Positions 1-7,511 of a stretch of DNA of 14,052 bases are shown here, piece after piece (positions within the stretch are counted from its first letter, which is position 1; the number at the start of each line of letters is the position of its first letter). The stretch comes from an uncultured Prevotellaceae bacterium (GTDB taxonomy: Bacteria; Bacteroidota; Bacteroidia; Bacteroidales; Bacteroidaceae). The notes under the pieces were generated by a model that was not told the DNA's origin, did no database searches, and was given only the letters and a program-made list of their open reading frames with translations. The translations under genes were made by a program, and so were the position numbers. The DNA lies in NCBI GenBank assembly GCA_937892315.1, contig CALAVF010000022.1:1-14052 (forward strand), given 5' to 3'.

Positions 1-2582
1 CCTTCAAGATATGCACGATCGGCCGTAAGTTTATGAATTTCAGCATCAACATCGATATGACTACCAAGTGGGATATAAAACTCGCTTGTTTGTACCATAA
101 ACACAACAGAGCCGTCGATTTTGCTGCTGGTTGGCTCAACCGAATCCACATTGGCAAGTTTCAGCACAATGCTGTCGTAGGCTGACAGATAGCCGCTGCT
201 ACCCTTATTCACATACAGTTTGACGGCATCTTTGTTTGCAATATTCTTTTCCTTGCGTACGTTGCGTATTTCCGAGATGAGCATCTTAACCACCTCAACA
301 TCAGCAATCAGGCTATTATCGGCGTTGGTTGGAGTCTCTATCATTAGGCGGCTAACCATTATACTCTCGCCCTGTTGACGCTCTTTGATGTGCTGCCACA
401 GTTCCTCGGTGATGAACGGCATAAAAGGATGCAGCATTTTGAGCAGTTTCTCAAAAAAGTCGAGTGTCTTGTTGTAGGTTGTAAGGTCGATTGGTGAGCC
501 GTAGGCCGGCTTTATCATCTCCAGATACCAGCCAGAGAATTCATCCCAGAACAGTTTGTATACAAGCATCAGAGCTTCGCTCAGGCGATATTTTGAAAAG
601 AGGTCGTTTAGCTCGCTGTTGGTTTTGCGCAGTTGTGCCTCGAACCAATCAACGGCAATGCGGCTGCTATCGGGCTGTGCGATACCTGCTGTCTGCCAGC
701 CCTGTATCAGTCGAAATGCGTTCCAAATCTTATTGTTGAAATTTCGGCCCTGTTCGCAAAGTGCTTCATCGAACAGAATATCATTGCCAGCAGGTGCCGA
801 AAGCATCGTTCCCATGCGAACTCCATCGGCGCTGTACCTATCAATCAACTCAATAGGGTCGGGCGAGTTACCGAGCGATTTCGACATTTTTCGACCCAGT
901 TTGTCACGCACAATTCCGGTAAAATAGACATTACGGAACGGCACATCGCCCATATACTCCTCGCCTGCCATTATCATACGCGCAACCCAGAAGAATATGA
1001 TGTCGGGCCCCGTAACAAGGTCGGTTGTTGGGTAGTAATATTTTATCTCGTCGTTGTTCGGATTGTTGATGCCGTCGAAGAGACTGACAGGCCAGAGCCA
1101 CGATGAGAACCACGTGTCGAGGGCATCCTCGTCGCGTCTGAGCTGGTCAATGGTGATATTCTCGAACCCTGCAATTTTGTGTGCTTCAACGAGTGCCTCC
1201 TCGGGTGTCAGCGCAACAACAAATTTTTCCTCCTCGTTCTCGGCTGTGGGCAGAAAGTAAGCTGGAATGCGGTGTCCCCACCACAACTGGCGGCTGATGC
1301 ACCAGTCCTGAATGTTCTCCATCCAGTTGCGGTAGGTGTTCACATACTTCATCGGATAGAACTTGATCTTACCTTCCAACACAGGTGGCAGAGCGATATC
1401 GGCAAAGTGTTTCATCGAGAGGAACCACTGCTTGCACAGACGAGGCTCCACCGCCGTGTCTTGATTACGCTCAGAATAACCCACCTTGTTGTCATAGTCC
1501 TCAATCTTCTCCATCAAACCAGCCTTCTGCAAGTCGGCGGCAATCTGCTTGCGAACATCCATTCGGTCCATGCCCACATACAATCCAGCCTCCTCAGAGA
1601 GCGTACCATCAGGATTGAAAATGTCGATGATCTCGAGGTTATGCGTCTTGCCCAAAGCATAGTCATTCACATCGTGAGCAGGTGTCACCTTCAGACAGCC
1701 CGTACCGAACTCAATGTCCACATAGCGGTCTTCAATCACAGGAATCACGCGGTTCACCAACGGAACAATCACCTTGTGACCACGCAACCACTGATTCTTC
1801 GGGTCTTTCGGATTGATACACATAGCCGTATCACCCATGATGGTCTCAGGACGAGTCGTTGCCACCACTGCATAGTAGCCCTTCGCATCTTTGTGGATGA
1901 TGTTACCCTCCTTCTCCAATTCATCAATCGACACCTTCTTGCCCACCGAAGTCAAGTTCTCGGGATCAGCCACATAATACTTCAAATGGAAAAGGTGGCT
2001 CTTTTCATCACGATAAATTACCTCCTCAGTCGAGAGCACTGTCTGTGCCTTAGGATCCCAGTTCACCATGCGGAGACCGCGATAAATCAGCCCTTTCTTG
2101 TAGAGGTCAACAAACACCTTCAGCACACTCTCGCTACGCTTCTCATCCATTGTGAAAGCCGTTCTGTCCCAGTCGCACGAAGCACCCAAACGACGCAACT
2201 GCTTCAAGATGATGCCGCCATGTTCGTCCGTCCATGCCCAAGCGTGTTTCAAGAACTCTGCGCGGCTCAGGTCACGTTTCTTGATGCCCTGCTCAGCCAG
2301 ACGGTTCACCACCTTTGCCTCGGTTGCTATCGAAGCATGGTCTGTACCAGGCACCCAGCAAGCATTCTTTCCGTCGATGCGAGCCTTACGAATCAAGATG
2401 TCCTGAATGGTGTTGTTCAACATGTGTCCCATGTGCAGCACACCTGTCACATTGGGTGGCGGAATCACAATCGTGTAGGGTTCACGACCATCTGGCTTAC
2501 TCGCGAACAACTTATGTTCCAGCCAGTACTGATACCACTTGCCCTCCACTTCGGAGGGGCTATAATTTTTTGCTAATTCCAT
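1..2582 (-). CDS. valS: Valyl-tRNA synthetase, C-terminus cut by window edge
   Basis: Cytoplasmic class I aminoacyl-tRNA synthetase that charges tRNA-Val with valine and edits misactivated threonine. About 860 codons are visible. The class I HIGH motif appears as HMGH at residues 50-53 after PPPNVTG. The CP1 editing domain contains [13 protein letters not shown] at 241-253. The second catalytic signature KMSKS lies at 565-569 (DNA 876-890), and the anticodon-binding helical domain follows from about residue 610. The last visible residues begin the C-terminal coiled-coil arm. Bacteroidales ValS is usually about 870-890 residues, so only a few tens of residues are missing. The start is the ATG at 2582, giving [16 protein letters not shown], which matches the family and sits just downstream of a good promoter. 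The frame is open throughout. Valine and serine codon choice differs between the 5' and 3' parts of the gene. Identification is essentially certain. Confidence 0.98.
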   Translation of the reverse strand, partial: MELAKNYSPSEVEGKWYQYWLEHKLFASKPDGREPYTIVIPPPNVTGVLHMGHMLNNTIQDILIRKARIDGKNACWVPGTDHASIATEAKVVNRLAEQGIKKRDLSRAEFLKHAWAWTDEHGGIILKQLRRLGASCDWDRTAFTMDEKRSESVLKVFVDLYKKGLIYRGLRMVNWDPKAQTVLSTEEVIYRDEKSHLFHLKYYVADPENLTSVGKKVSIDELEKEGNIIHKDAKGYYAVVATTRPETIMGDTAMCINPKDPKNQWLRGHKVIVPLVNRVIPVIEDRYVDIEFGTGCLKVTPAHDVNDYALGKTHNLEIIDIFNPDGTLSEEAGLYVGMDRMDVRKQIAADLQKAGLMEKIEDYDNKVGYSERNQDTAVEPRLCKQWFLSMKHFADIALPPVLEGKIKFYPMKYVNTYRNWMENIQDWCISRQLWWGHRIPAYFLPTAENEEEKFVVALTPEEALVEAHKIAGFENITIDQLRRDEDALDTWFSSWLWPVSLFDGINNPNNDEIKYYYPTTDLVTGPDIIFFWVARMIMAGEEYMGDVPFRNVYFTGIVRDKLGRKMSKSLGNSPDPIELIDRYSADGVRMGTMLSAPAGNDILFDEALCEQGRNFNNKIWNAFRLIQGWQTAGIAQPDSSRIAVDWFEAQLRKTNSELNDLFSKYRLSEALMLVYKLFWDEFSGWYLEMIKPAYGSPIDLTTYNKTLDFFEKLLKMLHPFMPFITEELWQHIKERQQGESIMVSRLMIETPTNADNSLIADVEVVKMLISEIRNVRKEKNIANKDAVKLYVNKGSSGYLSAYDSIVLKLANVDSVEPTSSKIDGSVVFMVQTSEFYIPLGSHIDVDAEIHKLTADRAYLE

Positions 2583-2604
2583 TGGTTTACAAAATTTTGA
2601 CTTG

Positions 2605-2636
2605 CAAAGGTACGATTAAATGAGAGAAAAACCAAA
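2605..2636 (-). promoter_or_regulatory. Bacteroidota-type promoter of valS
   Basis: On the minus strand the -7 element TACCTTTG (2612-2605) fits the TAnnTTTG consensus of the Bacteroidota primary sigma factor. A TTTG -33 element (2636-2633) lies exactly 20 bases upstream. Transcription would start near 2600, giving a leader of about 18 bases before the valS ATG at 2582. No Shine-Dalgarno sequence is seen, as is normal in this phylum. This is the best-formed promoter in the window. The assignment rests on motif match and position only. Confidence 0.75.
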
Positions 2637-2660
2637 TTTATTTGAGTTTTTCCGAATGTG

Positions 2661-2687
2661 AGTACCTTCGGCGAGGCCTACGGTACT
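2661..2687. other. Imperfect hairpin in the valS upstream gap
   Basis: AGTACC (2661-2666) pairs with GGTACT (2682-2687), and an inner GGC/GCC can pair around a GAG loop. It lies upstream of the valS promoter, so it is not part of the valS leader. On the minus strand a TTTTTT run lies just before the hairpin rather than after it, so it does not look like a classical intrinsic terminator for the permease operon read in that direction. Function unknown. Confidence 0.35.
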
Positions 2688-2707
2688 AAAAAATCAAGTA
2701 AGTGAAC

Positions 2708-2731
2708 GTAAAGAGAACTCGTTTTCTTTAC
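2708..2731. other. Strong hairpin, possible transcript end of the permease operon
   Basis: GTAAAGAGAAC (2708-2718) and GTTTTCTTTAC (2721-2731) form an 11-base inverted repeat with a single mismatch, separated by two bases. In a + strand transcript the mismatch is a G-U wobble; in a minus-strand transcript it is A-C. In the minus-strand direction a GATTTTTTAG stretch follows about 12 bases after the stem. It could therefore help end transcription of the aminotransferase-permease operon. The U-run is too distant for a textbook terminator, so the role is uncertain. Confidence 0.4.
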
Positions 2732-2840
2732 TGAACATAAGAATTTTATACATTAATCGACGGAGTCAACAGTACGGAATTTTGCAATAACAAACAAATC
2801 TCTAAAAGAGGTTCATGTGCACTTCAACAACCACTGAACC

Positions 2841-2909
2841 GACCACGTCGTGGTCGATTGATTGACTACGTCGTCATCGGTTCGCCGACCACGTCGTGGT
2901 CGATTTTGA
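2841..2909. repeat. Three tandem 23-base units with palindromic core
   Basis: Units start at 2841, 2864 and 2887, an exact 23-base period. Units 1 and 3 share the core GACCACGTCGTGGTC, an inverted repeat with 7-base arms around a single T; adding the flanking C and G gives 8-base arms (2840-2856 and 2886-2902). The middle unit carries GACTACGTCGTCATC, which differs from the core at three positions and breaks the perfect symmetry. The array sits 79-147 bases downstream of the permease stop and more than 200 bases upstream of the valS promoter. It could be a tandem operator, a set of transcript-stabilising hairpins, or a member of a dispersed intergenic repeat family. The rest of the gap (2583-2987) shows no convincing gene. 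Confidence 0.8.
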
Positions 2910-2987
2910 GGAGTTTGGTCTGTGATTTTTGGCACACCTCCCCTAAGGAACAAAAACCACTAATGTCTGAATGTAAGAATGGAAAGG

Positions 2988-4235
2988 TTATTCGTACCGA
3001 ATAGTCTCTGAGGGTTTCCCGATGCTGATGAGGTGGGAACTGCCCCAGATGACGAGGGTGGAGATGAGGAGGGTGAGGAGATTGAGGGCAAGGATGAAAA
3101 GCCAGTTGAACTGGATGGGCACGGAGTCGATGTAATAGACCGAGGCATCGAGGGAGATGAGGCGGAACTGCTGCTGGAGGAAGCAGAGGAGCAATCCGAC
3201 GAGGTTGCCCCAGAGGAGTCCTTTGCCGACGAGCATGACGCTGAAATGGATGAAGATGCGGCGGACGGACACGTTGGTGGCTCCGAGCACTTTGAGGGTG
3301 CCAATCATGTTGATGCGTTCGAGCATGATGATGAGCAGTCCGCTGACAACGGTGAAGACGCTCACGAGTATCATGAGCACGAGTATCATCACCACGTTCA
3401 TGTCGAGCACAGCCAACCACGCGAAAGTGTGGGCAGCGATGTCTTTGATGCTGAACACGCCATAAGTGACCCCGTTGCGGTCGGTGCCTTGATGGATGAA
3501 CTGAAGTTGCTGGGTCAGTGCATCTACTTGATCAAAATCCTTGACGGTCACTTCCAGACCTGAAGACATTTCTTCGTCCCATCCGTTGAGTTTGCGAACC
3601 GTGTAGATGTCTGTGATGACGTAGTTCTTATCGTAATCGTTCATATTGGTGGCGAAGATGCCAGCAATTTTGAAGCGGCGGGCTCGCATGGATTCCTCAC
3701 CCATGAAGTAGGCAAAAATCTTGTCACCAGTCTTCACACCAAGGTCGGATGCCACTTTTTGCGAGAGCAGGATTTCGTTGGTGGCTTCTTGGGAGGAAAA
3801 CGTAGGCATTTGTCCATCGACCAGCGAGTTACGGAAGAAAGAAAGGTCGTAGTCCTCCCCCACTCCTTTGAAGGTCAAGCCACGGAAGTTTTCTTCTGTC
3901 TTCAGAATGCCGAGTTTGGTGGCGAACCGCTGGATGTGGTCAACCCCTTGCACTTTCCTGACCTTGCGGATAAGCGTGTCGTTGGTCAGCACGGGCAGCA
4001 TCTCGTAGTCCTGATTCTGCGTGAGGCTCAACACCTGAATGTGGCTGCCAAAACCTATCACTTTGGAACTGACTTCGTGCTTGAAGCCGAGCACAACTGC
4101 CAAACTAACAATCATCACAGCCAATCCGATGGCTATGCCCAACATAGCGATACGAATAGCAGGACGGGAGAATCGACTCCCGTCCTCTGCTTTATCGGCA
4201 TAAATTCGTTTGGCTATGAAAAGTTCGTAAGACAT
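2988..4235 (-). CDS. LolC/LolE-like FtsX-family ABC transporter permease
   Basis: Inner-membrane permease of the lipoprotein-releasing (Lol) type, which works with a separate LolD-like ATPase to extract lipoproteins for transfer to the outer membrane. The 415 residues match the family length. An N-terminal transmembrane helix (about 29-50) is followed by a large periplasmic MacB-like core domain (about 51-275). The FtsX domain then has helices at about 280-305, 333-353 and 378-398. The segment ERINMIGTLKVLGAT (306-320) is the conserved cytoplasmic coupling region, thought to contact the ATPase. The start is the ATG at 4235, two bases after the stop of the aminotransferase, so the two are probably cotranscribed. 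Only one permease gene is present and no ATPase gene is nearby; Bacteroidota often use a single homodimeric permease with an unlinked LolD. LolC versus LolE cannot be distinguished, so no symbol is given. Confidence 0.9.
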   Translation of the reverse strand: MSYELFIAKRIYADKAEDGSRFSRPAIRIAMLGIAIGLAVMIVSLAVVLGFKHEVSSKVIGFGSHIQVLSLTQNQDYEMLPVLTNDTLIRKVRKVQGVDHIQRFATKLGILKTEENFRGLTFKGVGEDYDLSFFRNSLVDGQMPTFSSQEATNEILLSQKVASDLGVKTGDKIFAYFMGEESMRARRFKIAGIFATNMNDYDKNYVITDIYTVRKLNGWDEEMSSGLEVTVKDFDQVDALTQQLQFIHQGTDRNGVTYGVFSIKDIAAHTFAWLAVLDMNVVMILVLMILVSVFTVVSGLLIIMLERINMIGTLKVLGATNVSVRRIFIHFSVMLVGKGLLWGNLVGLLLCFLQQQFRLISLDASVYYIDSVPIQFNWLFILALNLLTLLISTLVIWGSSHLISIGKPSETIRYE

Positions 4236-4237
4236 GC

Positions 4238-5440
4238 CTACTCTCTCACTCTTCCAGGATAGGCTTCCAGTGCCTTACGCAACACAAACAAAGCACGGAG
4301 CAGGTCTTCTTTCTTCAAGACGTAGGCGATACGGACTTCGTTCTTGCCCGAGCCAGGTGTGGTGTAGAAGCCTGATGCGGGTGCCATCATCACGGTCTCG
4401 CCTTCGTAATCGAAGTCGGAGAGGCACCAAGCACAGAACTTTTCGCAATCATCGACAGGAAGTTTTGCCACCGTATAGAAGGCTCCCATCGGGATGGGTG
4501 AATAGACTCCAGGGATGCGATTGAGTCCGTCAATCAGACACTTACGGCGTTCAACATATTCGTCGTAAATCTCACGGCTGTACTCTTCGGGGGCATCGAG
4601 ACTTGCCTCGGCTGCAATCTGACCGATGAGTGGCGGGGAGAGACGTGCCTGACAGAATTTCATCACCGCCTTGCGGATTTCTTCGTTCTTGGTGATGAGG
4701 GCACCGATGCGGATGCCGCACTCGCTGTAACGCTTTGAAACGGAGTCAATCAGCACCACATTCTGCTCAATGCCTTCGAGATGGCAGGCAGAGATGTAGG
4801 GCGAACCCGTGTAGATGAACTCACGATACACCTCGTCGGAGAAAAGGTACAGGTCGTACTTCTTCACCAGGTCGCGTATCTGGTTCATCTCGCGACGCGT
4901 ATAGAGGTAGCCCGTAGGGTTGTTGGGGTTGCAGATGAGGATGGCACGGGTGCGTTCGTTGATGAGTTCCTCAAACTTCTCCACCTTTGGCAAGGAGAAT
5001 CCCTCCTCTATCGTAGTGGCGATGGTCCGAATCACCGCACCTGCCGAAATGGCAAATGCCATATAATTGGCATAGGCAGGTTCTGGCACGATGATTTCGT
5101 CGCCAGGATTCAGACACGCAAGGAACGAGAAGAGCACCGCCTCAGAGCCACCACTGGTGATGATGATGTCGTCGGCTGTGAGGTTGATGTCGTACTTGGC
5201 ATAGTACTTCACCAGTTTCTCACGATAACTGCGATAGCCCTGCGAAGGGCTGTACTCCAGAATCTTGCGGTCGATGTTCTTGATGGCATCAATCGCCACC
5301 TGCGGCGTGGGGAGGTCTGGCTGTCCGATGTTCAGATGATAAACTTTGATGCCTCTTCTCTTGGCATCTTCTGCCAGAGGTGCCAACTTGCGGATGGGCG
5401 AACTGGGCATCTCTGTTCCTCGAATGGATATCTTTGGCAT
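4238..5440 (-). CDS. PLP-dependent class I/II aminotransferase (aspartate aminotransferase-like)
   Basis: Cytoplasmic pyridoxal-phosphate enzyme of fold type I that moves an amino group between an amino acid and a 2-oxo acid; the donor cannot be read from sequence. With the chosen start it has 400 residues. Visible landmarks are NPNNPTG (171-177), SDEVY (201-205, the Asp that pairs with the PLP ring nitrogen), SVSKRYSECG with the likely Schiff-base lysine at 236, and NEVRIAYV containing the carboxylate-binding Arg at about 370. The reading frame extends upstream to a TTG at 5488. I chose the ATG at 5440 because MPKISIRGTEMPSSPIRKL is the usual family N-terminus and because the TTG overlaps a promoter-like -7 element. 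The stop lies two bases before the permease start, suggesting an operon, although no functional link between the two is known. The Lys-Arg-Tyr-Ser-Glu-Cys stretch after the active-site lysine differs from classical AspC/AspB and suggests a Bacteroidota-specific subgroup. Confidence 0.92.
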   Translation of the reverse strand: MPKISIRGTEMPSSPIRKLAPLAEDAKRRGIKVYHLNIGQPDLPTPQVAIDAIKNIDRKILEYSPSQGYRSYREKLVKYYAKYDINLTADDIIITSGGSEAVLFSFLACLNPGDEIIVPEPAYANYMAFAISAGAVIRTIATTIEEGFSLPKVEKFEELINERTRAILICNPNNPTGYLYTRREMNQIRDLVKKYDLYLFSDEVYREFIYTGSPYISACHLEGIEQNVVLIDSVSKRYSECGIRIGALITKNEEIRKAVMKFCQARLSPPLIGQIAAEASLDAPEEYSREIYDEYVERRKCLIDGLNRIPGVYSPIPMGAFYTVAKLPVDDCEKFCAWCLSDFDYEGETVMMAPASGFYTTPGSGKNEVRIAYVLKKEDLLRALFVLRKALEAYPGRVRE

Positions 5441-5485
5441 ATCAAATATATCAGATAAAGTTATTTCATTTTGCAAAAATTCATG

Positions 5486-5493
5486 CAAAGTTA
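5486..5493 (-). promoter_or_regulatory. Candidate -7 element for aminotransferase-permease operon
   Basis: TAACTTTG (5493-5486, minus strand) fits TAnnTTTG. Transcription would begin near 5480, giving a leader of about 40 bases before the ATG at 5440. No TTTG -33 element is seen at the expected 19-21 base spacing. A second match, TATATTTG, ends two bases before the ATG, too close to be the promoter unless the message is leaderless. The rest of the gap between this gene and the kinase stop (5494-5588) shows only weak inverted repeats. Confidence 0.45.
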
Positions 5494-5588
5494 CAAATTT
5501 CCGACTGCATAAGCCCCCTCTCTCGGAAACTTTTTATGATTTCCGTGGCTAAAATCGTGAATAAAACATAGAAATGACAATATCGTGA

Positions 5589-7511
5589 TTATTTGCCGAG
5601 GGGCAGCGTGAGGATGAAACGAGCACCTGTGTGGTAAGCAGCATCCAGTTCGAGGTTGCCGCCCAGCATCTGAGCAATACGCTTGCAAAGAGTCAGTCCG
5701 AGTCCCAAACCCTCGCTGTAATAGTTGAGTTTGGTGAACTGCTCGAAGATGCGTTCCTTGTCCTCTTCGGGAATGCCAATGCCTGTGTCGGTCACCACAA
5801 AACAGAGGGTTGCGGCATCTTGCTGCTGGCAACCGAGGGTGATGCTTCCCTCTTGCGTGAACTTATTGGCATTGCCCAGCAACTCCTTCAGCACTTTGGT
5901 CAGTATCTCTTTGTTGGATTTGAACTGCAACGAATCGGGAACGGAAGTGTCTATCTTCAGTTCCACCGTTTCAGGGCACTTCAATTTGATGGCATCCACC
6001 ATTTCGCGACAGAACTCGTTGCAGACGATGAGGTCTTCCCGCTCAATTTCCGTCTGCATTTCAAGGTTGGAAGCGGTGACGAGCATATCGACGATGGTTG
6101 TGATGTTCTTCGAGTTCTCCTGCATGGCATCGGTAATGGTATCCATCTCCTCTTCCGACACAAACTCGTAGCCGTCAAGCAACACCTGCGAAAAACCTGT
6201 GATGATGTTGAGCGGAGTGCGTACCTGATGGGTGATGTCCTGCATGAAGGCGGTCTTCTTCTCGTCAGCCTCCTTCGCCAGTTCATTGGCTTTCACCAGT
6301 TCGGCGTTGCGTTGCTCAATCTCGGCATTCACCCGCTTGATGTCGCTAACGTGGCGGTCAATCGACTGCTGCATGTCGCCAAACATATTTTGCAATTTTC
6401 CCACCGCGTCAATTCGCTTACTACGAGGCATTCGCTCGCTGAAGTTTCCTTCGGCGATGTGACGCGACTGACGAGCCAGTTGGTTGAGCGGCACAATCGC
6501 ACTATTTACCGTGTGGCGGCAAAGCACCAGCATGAGCAACAAGCCAATGAAGATGATGGGCAGAACGATATAGAACAAACTGTTGTAGCGTTCAAAAATA
6601 TCACTTTCAGGACAGACGATGGCGATGCTCCAGTCGGTTCCAGCCAGAGGGCGATAGAAGACGTAGCAGTTCTTGCCGTCTATGCGTACCTGACTCATTC
6701 CCTCTTCGCCTGAAAGCATCGCATGACCCAACAGAATCACGTCAGCATTGGACTTTGAATTGGCATCGGTAAAGATGGTTCGATGCACCAGTTTCGCCGT
6801 GTCGGGATGCACAAAAAAGCGACCTTCCTTACCAAGCATGATGCAGTAGGAATGTGGATAAGGTTTTTCGGCAGAAATGGTCTGGGAAAGCCATTTCAAA
6901 GAGAGGTCGGAGGAGATGACTCCGAAGAAACGTCCGCTGCTGTCGGCAAGCGGTTTGCTGTAGGAGGTAATCATCTCTGGAACATAGGCGGAATCTGCTG
7001 TGTTCTTGTCATAGAAGGGATCAACCCAACAGGCTTCACCACGTTCACGGGGTATCCTGTACCAGTCCTTGTCGAAGTAGCGATAGTCGCTTCCTCCTTC
7101 CTGCTCCGTCTCTATCACACCATTTTCCGACTTAGAATAGACAGAAAAGTATTCACCCTGCTCTTGAAAGAAATAAGGAACAAATGCGATGGAGCATCCA
7201 TAGAGGTTGGGATTCAGTTCTATGATTTGACGCGAATAGGTGTAGATGGAATCGGGGTGGAGGTGGGCACGGATGAGCCAGTCCGTATTGTTGGTGGCAG
7301 TCTCTATCTCGGTAAGGATGACCTGCACACGCAAAGCGGTGTTGTTGAGCACCTGCGTTGCTCGTTGCACAGCCTCTTGCTTCACGTAAGTACGTGCCCG
7401 TTGGAACAAGAAACCAAGGGACACCACGAAGATGACCACAGCGAAGAGCAGTATCCAAAGGCTGAGTCGCAACGAAAGTGATTGTCGTATGTATGTAAGC
7501 GGATTCTTCAT
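5589..7511 (-). CDS. dCache sensor histidine kinase, full length
   Basis: Inner-membrane sensor kinase of 640 residues. A transmembrane helix at about 18-36 leads into a periplasmic double-Cache domain (about 40-300) with the signatures GCSIAF (105-110), IETEQEG (133-139), a DWYRIP motif near 149 and ITSY (181-184). A second helix follows at about 312-332, then HAMP (335-390), a short coiled coil, and HisKA with the phosphorylated His at 428 in THQVRTPLN. The HATPase_c domain contains the N box Asn547 in LLGNANKFT, DTGIGIP (575-581) and the glycine-rich GLGLGL (601-606), so all catalytic boxes look intact. The residue after the catalytic His is Gln rather than the more common Glu. The start ATG overlaps the stop of the upstream paralogue by four bases (ATGA), suggesting coupled translation. 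No receiver domain or response regulator gene is adjacent, so the phosphotransfer partner must be elsewhere. The ligand is unknown; Cache domains bind small molecules such as amino acids, amines and carboxylates. Confidence 0.95.
   Translation of the reverse strand: MKNPLTYIRQSLSLRLSLWILLFAVVIFVVSLGFLFQRARTYVKQEAVQRATQVLNNTALRVQVILTEIETATNNTDWLIRAHLHPDSIYTYSRQIIELNPNLYGCSIAFVPYFFQEQGEYFSVYSKSENGVIETEQEGGSDYRYFDKDWYRIPRERGEACWVDPFYDKNTADSAYVPEMITSYSKPLADSSGRFFGVISSDLSLKWLSQTISAEKPYPHSYCIMLGKEGRFFVHPDTAKLVHRTIFTDANSKSNADVILLGHAMLSGEEGMSQVRIDGKNCYVFYRPLAGTDWSIAIVCPESDIFERYNSLFYIVLPIIFIGLLLMLVLCRHTVNSAIVPLNQLARQSRHIAEGNFSERMPRSKRIDAVGKLQNMFGDMQQSIDRHVSDIKRVNAEIEQRNAELVKANELAKEADEKKTAFMQDITHQVRTPLNIITGFSQVLLDGYEFVSEEEMDTITDAMQENSKNITTIVDMLVTASNLEMQTEIEREDLIVCNEFCREMVDAIKLKCPETVELKIDTSVPDSLQFKSNKEILTKVLKELLGNANKFTQEGSITLGCQQQDAATLCFVVTDTGIGIPEEDKERIFEQFTKLNYYSEGLGLGLTLCKRIAQMLGGNLELDAAYHTGARFILTLPLGK

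Noticed and set aside
1179..2576. Long + strand open frame of 465 codons antisense to valS
   Set aside because: It lies entirely opposite a secure aminoacyl-tRNA synthetase, resembles no protein family, and is explained by codon bias of the real gene.
2841..2909. CRISPR array
   Set aside because: The three units are contiguous 23-base tandem copies with no distinct spacers and no cas genes nearby.
3033..3563. + strand open frame with a very acidic Glu/Asp-rich product
   Set aside because: It is the antisense of the hydrophobic permease; Leu/Ile/Val-rich coding read backwards gives acidic, Glu/Asp/His-rich shadows.
5441..5488. TTG start adding 16 residues to the aminotransferase
   Set aside because: The added residues are not family-like and the TTG overlaps a promoter-like TAACTTTG element; the ATG at 5440 fits the family start.
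5631..6713. + strand open frame of 360 codons
   Set aside because: It is antisense to the conserved kinase core, where the minus frame carries all catalytic boxes.
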